DNA of 12,751 nt, taken from positions 1 through 12,751 of the forward strand of contig JAFSQZ010000079.1 of NCBI GenBank assembly GCA_017446355.1, given 5' to 3'. Origin of the DNA: Neisseriaceae bacterium. Its GTDB lineage: Bacteria; Pseudomonadota; Gammaproteobacteria; Burkholderiales; Neisseriaceae. The notes beneath the pieces were generated by a model that saw nothing but the letters and a program-made list of their open reading frames with translations, was not told the DNA's origin and made no database searches. Below, one piece after another: positions 6,721 through 12,404 of the stretch; positions within the stretch are counted from its first letter, which is position 1, and the number at the start of each line of letters is the position of its first letter. The position numbers and the translations under genes were made by a program.

Positions 6721-9039
6721 TCATAAATCCAATTTTGCCCACAACATATCTTTATCGTCTTGATGGGGTTTCACCGTGAAACCCAATTTTTTCGCCAATT
6801 TTTGCATACCTATATTACTTGCCAAAATTTCTGCATACATAAAATCCAGCTTTTGCAAACGCGCGTGTTGAATCAAACGTTTCAACAACAAAGTACCTAT
6901 GCCCTGCCCTTGTAAATCATCACAAATGCTAATGCCAAATTCACAGCTGCGCAAATTGGCATCAGTAATATAATTCGCGGTTGCCAAAACGCGGTTATTG
7001 TCGTTGTGAATCAATAACGCATCATCACGTTGATAATCCACATTACTTAATCGCGACAACAATGATAAAGGTGGCGATTTAAAATGCGACAAGAAGCGTG
7101 TAAAACGACTGGTATCGCTCATATTTTCAATGTGTTCGCGCAACAAATTAGCATCTTCTGGACGCACCGCACGTAAAAAAACCGTTTGACCATCTTTCAA
7201 AGTAAGGGTTTCTTCTTTACGTGGATAGGGCGTGAATATATTGGGCGTATATTCTTTTTGCAAACTGCATTTGTCCACTTGTGCTTGAATCGTGTTATTT
7301 TCCAAAAATAATTCTAATTGCAACTGCTGAATTTCAGGCAGCCGATTCAAAATTTCACCTGCATCTAATAACCACGATTGCCAGTTTTCAGGCTGCAAAT
7401 TTAACGCTAACAAAGCTTTTTTTGCTTGTTCTGATGTAATGGGTGGTAACAAAATTTGTTGCTGGTGTTTTGTTTTTAAAGTCAGCGTTTGCCCAAATAT
7501 ATGATGGCTGTTCCAATGAAACAACACAGCAGGCATTGTTTTATGTCGTGTAACGTGTTCAATGTTTAGTGCTTTTAATAATTCGTTTTCAAACGAATTG
7601 GATAAATGTGAAACCGCTATTTTACTTACTGATTCAGCCACCATTGACAAAAAAGGATGTAAATAATTACGTACAGACTCTGCTGCTTTTATGGCATAAC
7701 GGTAGTCATGAAAACCAGACAAAACATAACGCGATTGACGTATATCACGATACGTATTGAGATTGATAAAAGCTTGTAGTGCGTGTTCAGGCTGCCAAAA
7801 ATGCAAAATTTTATTTTGGTTAAAATAATAACGAATTTCAGCTGTATTCACTTTACCAAACCACACCAAAAACAATGGTTTATAACTTTTTTTCTGCAAC
7901 TGCAAGGCGATTTGTGCAAGACGTTGACTGTCGCCCTGATTGCGTCCGCTATACATCAATAAAATCGCATCAATATTTTCATCGTTTAAACCTGCTTCCA
8001 AAGCTGCCTGAAACAATCCAGGTGATGCATCAACAGGTAATGCCAATGGGTTAAATTGTGTCGGTTGATAAGTCAAAAGACGATTGATACTGGTTTGCAT
8101 CGCAAGAGAGGGTTGTGCTGCTTCAATGTTTTCACGCAACATCGTTTTAAAAATTAAGTTACCCATTTGTGGCGTATTGCTGATGATTGCCATACGCTTA
8201 CCACGCGAATTTAAACGAGTGTGCATCAATTTAGCAGCTGTCAGAAACACAGTTATACTGTTTGCATAAAGAATATGATTACGCTTTAAAGCTTGAACAA
8301 ATAAAGCTTCTTCTTGCTCATCAATAAGCGTACTCAACACCGCCACAGGTTTGCGTTTTGCTAATGCGGTCAACGCACTCAACAATTCTTTAACACAATC
8401 TAATGTACTGACATGAACCAAAACTGCCGTAGTCGTAGCTTCATTGCCGACATAATCAATCAATTGTCCTGTGCTGACTGAATAATCATTTTGTGAATTC
8501 AGTAACAAAAAACGGCTAAATACAATACCTCGTTCATTGGCATAATGTTTTAAACCATCTGCCACATCTTCACCATGTCCGATAAATGCCATCGCGGTAT
8601 GCTTGGGTGTGGTAAACACGCCTTCTACACCGTGTACAGACACCGTAAACAAAGATACATTCGCTTTTTTGGCAATTTCAGCAGCGTGTTCTAATTGTTT
8701 ACTTGTTGTTGAAGGCAAAGGGTCCAATTCATTAATCACCACAATGTTTTTGACACCTATTTTTATCGCCTCGCGTACCACAGCACTAATTTTGGCAATG
8801 GTCAGCACCACCACAACACCATCAATTTGATGTTTTTTCGCAGCGTCTGTAAGACTTTCATAAGCCTGCACACCGCCAACCAGCTTATGTTTAGGATTGA
8901 TGGGAATCAATGTGGCAATATTGTTTTGTGATTGCAATTGCGAAAATACGCTACGCCCTGCCGTGCCATAACGGTCAGACGCGCCAACCACCGCCAATGT
9001 TTGCGGATTAAACATTGAATGAAGTGCGTGTTGTAACAT
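6721..9039 (-). CDS. Pat-like acyl-CoA synthetase/GNAT acetyltransferase fusion
   Basis: About 772 aa from the preferred start. The N-terminal CoA-binding Rossmann domain (about 10-125, with LAVVGASDRYG) is followed by succinyl-CoA-ligase-like domains (about 150-440). A C-terminal GNAT domain begins near residue 612 (KDGQTVFLRAVRPEDA) and carries the acetyl-CoA loop QGQGIG near 711-716. This order matches Pat/PatZ (YfiQ) protein lysine acetyltransferases, which modify acetyl-CoA synthetase and other enzymes. Between the ligase-like part and GNAT only about 140-150 residues remain, and no clear ATP-grasp signature is visible; Pat of Salmonella is 886 aa. No SHTG phospho-histidine motif is seen, so acyl-CoA synthesis is unlikely. 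An upstream in-frame ATG at 9045 exists, but the SD AAAGGA (9047-9052) abuts it and is 7 nt from the ATG at 9039, favouring 9039. Tightly follows recX. Confidence 0.85.
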   Translation of the reverse strand: MLQHALHSMFNPQTLAVVGASDRYGTAGRSVFSQLQSQNNIATLIPINPKHKLVGGVQAYESLTDAAKKHQIDGVVVVLTIAKISAVVREAIKIGVKNIVVINELDPLPSTTSKQLEHAAEIAKKANVSLFTVSVHGVEGVFTTPKHTAMAFIGHGEDVADGLKHYANERGIVFSRFLLLNSQNDYSVSTGQLIDYVGNEATTTAVLVHVSTLDCVKELLSALTALAKRKPVAVLSTLIDEQEEALFVQALKRNHILYANSITVFLTAAKLMHTRLNSRGKRMAIISNTPQMGNLIFKTMLRENIEAAQPSLAMQTSINRLLTYQPTQFNPLALPVDASPGLFQAALEAGLNDENIDAILLMYSGRNQGDSQRLAQIALQLQKKSYKPLFLVWFGKVNTAEIRYYFNQNKILHFWQPEHALQAFINLNTYRDIRQSRYVLSGFHDYRYAIKAAESVRNYLHPFLSMVAESVSKIAVSHLSNSFENELLKALNIEHVTRHKTMPAVLFHWNSHHIFGQTLTLKTKHQQQILLPPITSEQAKKALLALNLQPENWQSWLLDAGEILNRLPEIQQLQLELFLENNTIQAQVDKCSLQKEYTPNIFTPYPRKEETLTLKDGQTVFLRAVRPEDANLLREHIENMSDTSRFTRFLSHFKSPPLSLLSRLSNVDYQRDDALLIHNDNNRVLATANYITDANLRSCEFGISICDDLQGQGIGTLLLKRLIQHARLQKLDFMYAEILASNIGMQKLAKKLGFTVKPHQDDKDMLWAKLDL
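7333..8012. repeat. DUS and DUS-like copies in the Pat-like gene
   Basis: Cores of Simonsiella type are at 7333-7342 (inverted) and 8003-8012. Two Kingella-type partial copies, TTCAGGCTGC at 7387-7396 and TTCAGGCTGCC at 7786-7796, are the only non-palindromic examples of that dialect noticed in the window. Confidence 0.7.
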
Positions 9040-9054
9040 TGCCATTTCCTTTGT

Positions 9055-9501
9055 TTAATAATCGTCCCAATCCATTTTCAGCACTTTCATCACCACGTCC
9101 ATTTGGAAACCGCGATACAACAAAAAACGAATTTGTTTTTGTTTTTCTTGTGGTGTTTGCGCACGTCGTCCGAATTTTTTTTGCCAAACCGCTTGTGCTG
9201 TTGCCAATTCGGTTTTCTTATCTGGCAAAAAAGATGCGATGGTTTGCTCATCTACACCTTTCATTTTCAAAGCCTGTTTCAAACGCAAAGAGCCGTGTTT
9301 TTGACTTTTACTGTGAACAAAATTTTCCACAAAACGCTCATCTGATTGCCAATGTTTTTCAGCCAACTCATCTAAAAGTGCGTCCAACTCATCTTCATCT
9401 TCGGCATAAGGTGCCAATTTACGCTTCAATTCCCAACGCGAATAATCACGTCGTGCCAAATAGTCCAACGCACGAGATTTTAAAGATTTTTCCGTTTTCA
9501 T
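9055..9501 (-). CDS. recX: Regulatory protein RecX
   Basis: 148 aa, all-helical RecX family. RecX binds RecA filaments and modulates recombinase activity. The N-terminal SLKSRALDYLARRDYSRWEL and ELKRKL are the hallmark first repeat (residues about 6-29), DELAEKHWQSDERFVENFV (about 44-62) continues it, and the C-terminal repeat contains KQIRFLLYRGFQMDVVMKVL. Length is normal (140-160 aa). Its ATG overlaps the gph stop codon by 4 nt (ATGA), so translation is probably coupled to gph. recA is not in the window; an unlinked recX is usual in Neisseria as far as I recall. Confidence 0.93.
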   Translation of the reverse strand: MKTEKSLKSRALDYLARRDYSRWELKRKLAPYAEDEDELDALLDELAEKHWQSDERFVENFVHSKSQKHGSLRLKQALKMKGVDEQTIASFLPDKKTELATAQAVWQKKFGRRAQTPQEKQKQIRFLLYRGFQMDVVMKVLKMDWDDY

Positions 9502-10193
9502 AGAGCGTGTTGTTTCAAAGCATCAAAAATTTCAGGCAGCGTGTTCACCACAACGTCTGGCGCAGTATGCACATCTTTTGCCAATTGTGTCATATCACCA
9601 TAACCAAAGCTCACCCCCACAACAGGACAACCAGCAGCTTTGGCAGCCAGCATATCATTATGAGAATCACCCACCATCAACATATTCTTTGGTTCAACCC
9701 CCAAAATTTCTGCCACATACAATAATGGTGCTGCATCTGGCTTACGTTCAGGCAGCGTATCACCACCCACAACCATACTGAAATAAGCATCTAAATTCAA
9801 TTCTTTCAGTAAGTTAACGGCTAAACGTTCACTTTTATTGGTAATCACCGCCAAAGGCAACGCTAATTTTCGCAACAACTGCAAAGTTGCTTCGGTTTCA
9901 GGAAAAGGACGCGTTGTATTAGCAAGATTAGCACCATAATGACGCACAAATTCAGCAAATCCTCGTTGCCACAAAATCTCATCTGCACGCCCATTATAAT
10001 CATTCGTCAACACACGATGCACCATCACAGCAAGACCATCGCCCACAAAACTTTGCAAAGTTTCGCGCGTCAATTCAGGCAGCCCCAAAGCCGTCCGCAT
10101 CGCATTAGCCGACGCAGCCAAATCAGGCACAGAATCCACCAGCGTACCATCTAAATCAAAAGCCACCGCCTGAATACTTGACCAATCGATCAT
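9498..10193 (-). CDS. gph: Phosphoglycolate phosphatase (HAD superfamily)
   Basis: 231 aa from the preferred start. Hydrolyses 2-phosphoglycolate, formed for example when oxidised DNA 3' ends are repaired. HAD motifs are complete: motif I DLDGT (D13, D15), motif II T118 in VITNKS, motif III K151 in ERKPD, and motif IV GDSHND (D176, D180); numbering from the ATG at 10193. The helical cap between motifs I and II is of Gph type. An upstream in-frame GTG at 10205 would add four residues, but its bases form the SD (GGAG, 10200-10203) located 6 nt before the ATG at 10193, so the ATG is the better start. It is the first gene of the gph-recX-Pat-like operon and diverges from efp. Confidence 0.92.
   Translation of the reverse strand: MIDWSSIQAVAFDLDGTLVDSVPDLAASANAMRTALGLPELTRETLQSFVGDGLAVMVHRVLTNDYNGRADEILWQRGFAEFVRHYGANLANTTRPFPETEATLQLLRKLALPLAVITNKSERLAVNLLKELNLDAYFSMVVGGDTLPERKPDAAPLLYVAEILGVEPKNMLMVGDSHNDMLAAKAAGCPVVGVSFGYGDMTQLAKDVHTAPDVVVNTLPEIFDALKQHAL
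9531..10083. repeat. Three inverted DUS cores inside gph
   Basis: TTCAGGCAGC occurs at 9531-9540, 9748-9757 and 10074-10083. Only the 10-base core is kept; the flanking bases vary with the coding sequence. Confidence 0.75.
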
Positions 10194-10296
10194 CTCATTC
10201 TCCACAACACATTAAATGGCAATCCCATACCCAACCCATCTTTAAATCTTTTGAACACAGTAATCAATCTTTTTATAGATGTTTTATTTCGCTCAA

Positions 10297-10330
10297 AATA
10301 ACGAGTTTTGCAAAATTTTAACTCGTTATT
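10297..10330. other. Intergenic hairpin between gph and efp
   Basis: AATAACGAGTT (10297-10307) is perfectly complementary to AACTCGTTATT (10320-10330), with a 12-nt loop that starts TTGCAAAA. There is no proper T-tract after the stem in either direction. The sequence CAAAATAACGAGTTTTGCAA resembles the right end of the inverted-repeat element at 5609-5770, so it may be a decayed copy. It lies about 55 nt upstream of the efp -35 box. Confidence 0.6.
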
Positions 10331-10336
10331 ATAACA

Positions 10337-10377
10337 AACCTTTCAGGTTCTTAATCTTTCAGGCAGCCTGAAAGGTT
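10337..10377. repeat. DUS palindrome within a larger inverted repeat upstream of efp
   Basis: TTCAGGCAGCCTGAA at 10358-10372 extends to CTTTCAGGC/GCCTGAAAG (10356-10374). An outer pair, AACCTTTCAGG (10337-10347) against CCTGAAAGGTT (10367-10377), gives an alternative 11-bp stem. It ends 6 nt before the efp -35 box. Confidence 0.75.
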
Positions 10378-10383
10378 AAGCAT

Positions 10384-10412
10384 TTGATTTTATAAACGCC
10401 TTACACTAAAAT
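10384..10412 (+). promoter_or_regulatory. sigma-70 promoter of efp
   Basis: A -35 TTGATT (10384-10389) and a -10 TAAAAT (10407-10412) are separated by 17 nt. The predicted start is about 28 nt before the efp ATG. GAAAG at 10436-10440 serves as the Shine-Dalgarno, 7 nt before the ATG. Confidence 0.75.
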
Positions 10413-10447
10413 AGCGCGTTTTTGATTTCATCAACGAAAGCACAAAT

Positions 10448-11008
10448 ATGAAAACAGCACAAGAACTCCGCTCTGGCAACGTATTTATGATTGGTAACGA
10501 CCCAATGGTGGTACAAAAAACCGAATACTTAAAAGGTGGTCGCTCATCAGCAAAAGTTGCCTTAAAACTAAAAAACTTATTAACTGGTGCCGCCAGTGAA
10601 ACCATCGTAAAAGCCGATGACAAATTTGACGTAGTGGTTTTGGCTCGCAAAAACTGTACTTACAGCTACTTCTCTGACCCTATGTACGTATTTATGGACG
10701 AAGAATTCAACCAATACGAAATTGAAGCCAGCAATATTGGCGATGCATTGCCTTTTATTGTAGACGGTATGGAAGACGTTTGCGAAGTAACTTTCTACGA
10801 AGGCAACCCCATTTCTGTTGAATTGCCAACCATTATCGTACGCGAAGTAGAATACACCGAACCCGCTGTTAAAGGCGACACTTCTGGCAAAGTAATGAAA
10901 ACCGCGCGTTTAGTTGGTGGCACAGAAATTCAAGTGATGGCTTATATTGAAAACGGCGATAAAGTGGAAATTGACACACGCACTGGCGAATTCCGCAAAC
11001 GCGCTTAA
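10448..11008 (+). CDS. efp: Translation elongation factor P
   Basis: 186 aa. EF-P binds between the ribosomal P and E sites and relieves stalling at polyproline stretches. Three domains are apparent: an N-terminal KOW-like domain (about 1-64) and two OB-fold domains (about 65-128 and 129-186) ending in the conserved DTRTGEFRKRA. The modified loop reads YLKGGRSSAK, placing Arg32 at the tip; this arginine is the site rhamnosylated by EarP in Neisseria and Pseudomonas, rather than the lysine used by EpmA. In Neisseria earP is a neighbour, as I recall; here it is not in the window. Single-gene unit with its own promoter and a strong terminator. Codon choice and the start are unambiguous. Confidence 0.97.
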   Translation: MKTAQELRSGNVFMIGNDPMVVQKTEYLKGGRSSAKVALKLKNLLTGAASETIVKADDKFDVVVLARKNCTYSYFSDPMYVFMDEEFNQYEIEASNIGDALPFIVDGMEDVCEVTFYEGNPISVELPTIIVREVEYTEPAVKGDTSGKVMKTARLVGGTEIQVMAYIENGDKVEIDTRTGEFRKRA

Positions 11009-11025
11009 TTGACAAAAACACATTC

Positions 11026-11062
11026 AAAAGGCTGCCTGAATATGTTCAGGCAGCCTTTTATT
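11026..11062 (+). terminator. efp terminator made of two inverted DUS copies
   Basis: AAAAGGCTGCCTGAA (11026-11040) pairs perfectly with TTCAGGCAGCCTTTT (11045-11059) around a TATG loop, giving a 15-bp stem followed by ATTGTT. It starts 17 nt after the efp stop. Each arm contains AGGCTGCCTGAA. Inverted DUS pairs acting as intrinsic terminators are well known in Neisseria. Confidence 0.92.
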
Positions 11063-11156
11063 GTTATCTAAACCAAAACCCTTATCGTTTCTTCACTCAC
11101 TCATTCTTCATTATATTAAAACGCTTACAAAATACATCATTCTAGACGCAAACACA

Positions 11157-11221
11157 AAACAAAGAATAAATTCTTCATTTTCTAGTCAAAGGTCAGAATA
11201 ACAAATTTTGCAGATATTTCA
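11157..11221 (+). repeat. Decayed copy of the 5609-5770 element (right half)
   Basis: Hand alignment with 5693-5759 gives roughly 75-80% identity over about 65 nt, including shared AAACAAAGAAT, ATTCTTCA, TCAGAAT and ATTTTGCA/GTTTTGCA blocks. The left terminal repeat is not recognisable. It lies in the 240-nt gap between the convergent efp and rpmG genes; nothing else is seen there apart from the two terminators. Confidence 0.6.
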
Positions 11222-11250
11222 CATTTCAAGATGTAAACAAGAAACAACAA

Positions 11251-11287
11251 AAAAGCACACCGTTTAATCAGTGTGCTTTTATTTTTT
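11251..11287. terminator. Bidirectional hairpin terminator between rpmG and efp
   Basis: AAAAGCACAC (11251-11260) pairs with GTGTGCTTTT (11271-11280) around a 10-nt loop. On minus the stem runs into TTTTTTGTTGTTT, a good U-tract 14 nt beyond the rpmG stop. On plus it is followed by ATTTTTT, so it can also stop read-through from efp. Confidence 0.88.
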
Positions 11288-11293
11288 AAACCA

Positions 11294-11449
11294 TTATTTT
11301 AATTTGGTTTCTTTATAAATAACGTGTTTACGTGCCACAGGGTCAAACTTTTTGATTTCAAATTTACCAGGCATTGTACGTTTATTTTTAGTAGTGGTAT
11401 AGAAATGACCAGTACCAGCAGATGATTCTAATTTGATTTTATCGCGCAT
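11294..11449 (-). CDS. rpmG: 50S ribosomal protein L33
   Basis: 51 aa, translated by hand: starts MRDKIKLESSAGTGHFY and ends KHVIYKETKLK, practically the same as Neisseria L33. It contains no cysteine, so it is the zinc-independent form. The SD AGGAG (11456-11460) is 6 nt before the ATG. It follows rpmB by 14 nt, the usual rpmB-rpmG arrangement, and is followed by a hairpin terminator. It binds 23S rRNA near the E site of the large subunit. Confidence 0.96.
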   Translation of the reverse strand: MRDKIKLESSAGTGHFYTTTKNKRTMPGKFEIKKFDPVARKHVIYKETKLK

Positions 11450-11463
11450 AATTCGCTCCTAAA

Positions 11464-11700
11464 TTAGATAACTTCACCACTTGCACGCAAATCAGCCAAA
11501 ACGGCATCAATACCGTTTTTGTCAATAGTGCGCAAAGCAGCATTTGATACACGAATACGAATCCAACGGTTTTCGCTCTCTACCCAAAAACGGCGTGATT
11601 GCAAGTTAGGCAAAAAACGACGTTTGGTTTTGTTGTGGGCATGTGATACCTTGTTGCCAGACACTGGACGTTTACCAGTGATTTTGCAAACTTTTGCCAT
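11464..11700 (-). CDS. rpmB: 50S ribosomal protein L28
   Basis: 78 aa, the standard length for beta-proteobacteria. The N-terminus MAKVCKITGKRPVSGNKVSH and the segment RRFLPNLQSRRFWV are diagnostic of L28. A GGAG-type SD (about 11707-11711) lies 6-7 nt before the ATG. First gene of the rpmB-rpmG operon; the upstream region holds two possible promoters and several inverted repeats that could form a regulatory leader. Confidence 0.97.
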   Translation of the reverse strand: MAKVCKITGKRPVSGNKVSHAHNKTKRRFLPNLQSRRFWVESENRWIRIRVSNAALRTIDKNGIDAVLADLRASGEVI

Positions 11701-11736
11701 AATTGGTCTCCAAACATTTAAAAATTACTATTACTC

Positions 11737-11768
11737 ATTGTAGACAAAACGCGATGTCATCTCGCGTT
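11737..11768 (-). promoter_or_regulatory. Possible proximal rpmB promoter with a dyad
   Basis: A -10-like TACAAT is at plus 11737-11742 (read on minus), but no good -35 lies at 16-18 nt. A dyad AACGCGA / TCGCGTT (11748-11754 and 11762-11768, 7-nt spacer) covers the place of the -35. If transcription starts further upstream, the same dyad would be a G+C-rich hairpin followed by TTTTGT, resembling a weak terminator. Confidence 0.4.
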
Positions 11769-11770
11769 AA

Positions 11771-11839
11771 GTAAGGCAATCTGTTTTCTTTATTTTTGGT
11801 GCATTAGGCAGATTGCCTACATCAATTTTTGCGCCTTAC
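11771..11839 (-). promoter_or_regulatory. Competing inverted repeats in the putative rpmB leader
   Basis: On the minus-strand transcript, three segments can pair in exclusive ways. GTAGGCAATCTG (plus 11809-11820) pairs with CAGATTGCC-TTAC (plus 11771-11783) for 10 bp, or 12 with one bulge. The latter segment's GCCTTAC can instead pair with an earlier GTAAGGC (plus 11833-11839). The middle segment can also fold alone as TAGGC-AATCT-GCCTA (plus 11805-11819). This is the pattern of an attenuator or autogenous leader, but no such leader is known to me for L28. Confidence 0.4.
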
Positions 11840-11867
11840 AAACAGTTTTGCCTGCGAAAAGCCAGCT

Positions 11868-11896
11868 ATTATACATATTTTTTCTTTAATAAGCAA
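11868..11896 (-). promoter_or_regulatory. Probable distal rpmB promoter
   Basis: A perfect -10 TATAAT (plus 11868-11873, minus strand) is preceded at exactly 17 nt by TTGCTT (plus 11891-11896), a moderate -35. Transcription would begin near 11861 and give a 5' leader of about 160 nt containing the inverted repeats described at 11771-11839. Confidence 0.5.
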
Positions 11897-12030
11897 AGGG
11901 TTTATTCCGCTTTTTTCAAAACTCTTCAAAACAATATCTTTACAAAATTTTTGTACCACCCACTTTTGTCATTTGTTATTTTGTTGAACAACCAAGAAAA
12001 TTAAATAATTTCTTTATAAAACAATATGAT

Positions 12031-12082
12031 GATATTCTTATTTGCTTCGCAACATTCAGAATAACACGTTTTGTGGAGAATT
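12031..12082 (+). repeat. Decayed copy of the 5609-5770 element
   Basis: TTCAGAATAACACGTTTTG (12055-12073) matches TTCAGAATGACAAGTTTTG in the intact element at 17 of 19 positions. Upstream GATATTCTT (12031-12039) matches GAGATTCTT at the corresponding distance. Terminal repeats are not preserved. Confidence 0.5.
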
Positions 12083-12163
12083 TGGCTTGAAAATATTTTG
12101 TTTCATATAAACCCACGACTTGTTTGACTGTCAAGCAAGAATATCTACGCTACGGTTTGTATG

Positions 12164-12178
12164 TTCAGGCCGCCTGAA
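12164..12178. repeat. Diverged DUS palindrome
   Basis: TTCAGGCCGCCTGAA differs from the DUS near-palindrome by one central base, giving AGGCCGCCTGAA when read on the plus strand. It is intergenic, so coding constraint does not explain the change. Confidence 0.65.
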
Positions 12179-12345
12179 ACATTTAAAATTCAGCTGTTTT
12201 TTACAAACCACAATTAAAAAATAGCAAACACGTTATTCATTCGCTTTTAATCCTCATATTTTGTGTAAATGCCATTTTGAGAAATTAAATATTGATTTAC
12301 CATTATTTTCTAGTGGTTTATTTCTTATCCAAGCAAAAAATCATT

Positions 12346-12374
12346 AAGACAAGAAACTGACTTACTGCTATGAT
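12346..12374 (+). promoter_or_regulatory. Possible promoter of the lipoprotein gene
   Basis: A -10 TATGAT (12369-12374) is preceded at 17 nt by AAGACA (12346-12351), which matches the -35 consensus at four of six positions. It is about 30 nt upstream of the ATG. Confidence 0.45.
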
Positions 12375-12404
12375 AACTACGTTTTTTAACAAAGGTAAAT
12401 CATT

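Larger units (their letters stand above)
11897..12346. other. Gene-free A+T-rich intergenic stretch
   Basis: No ORF with a credible start, SD or family resemblance is seen on either strand, and no tRNA or other RNA gene is recognisable. Contents noticed are a decayed repeat copy at 12031-12082 and a diverged DUS palindrome at 12164-12178. It separates the divergent rpmB-rpmG operon and the lipoprotein gene. Confidence 0.6.

Noticed and set aside
9015..9503. 162-codon open frame on plus opposite recX
   Set aside because: recX is a clear family member on minus with operon spacing; the plus frame is its shadow with no family resemblance.
10048..10063. Perfect 16-bp palindrome AAACTTTGCAAAGTTT, similar to the ends of the 5609-5770 element
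   Set aside because: It lies within conserved gph coding sequence, read as Thr-Leu-Gln-Ser-Phe, and a palindrome of this size is not rare in a 12.7-kb window.
11813..12004. 63-codon open frame on plus upstream of the lipoprotein gene
   Set aside because: It starts at TTG with no SD, has a Phe/Tyr/Asn-rich composition typical of A+T-rich non-coding DNA, and covers the putative rpmB promoter on the other strand.
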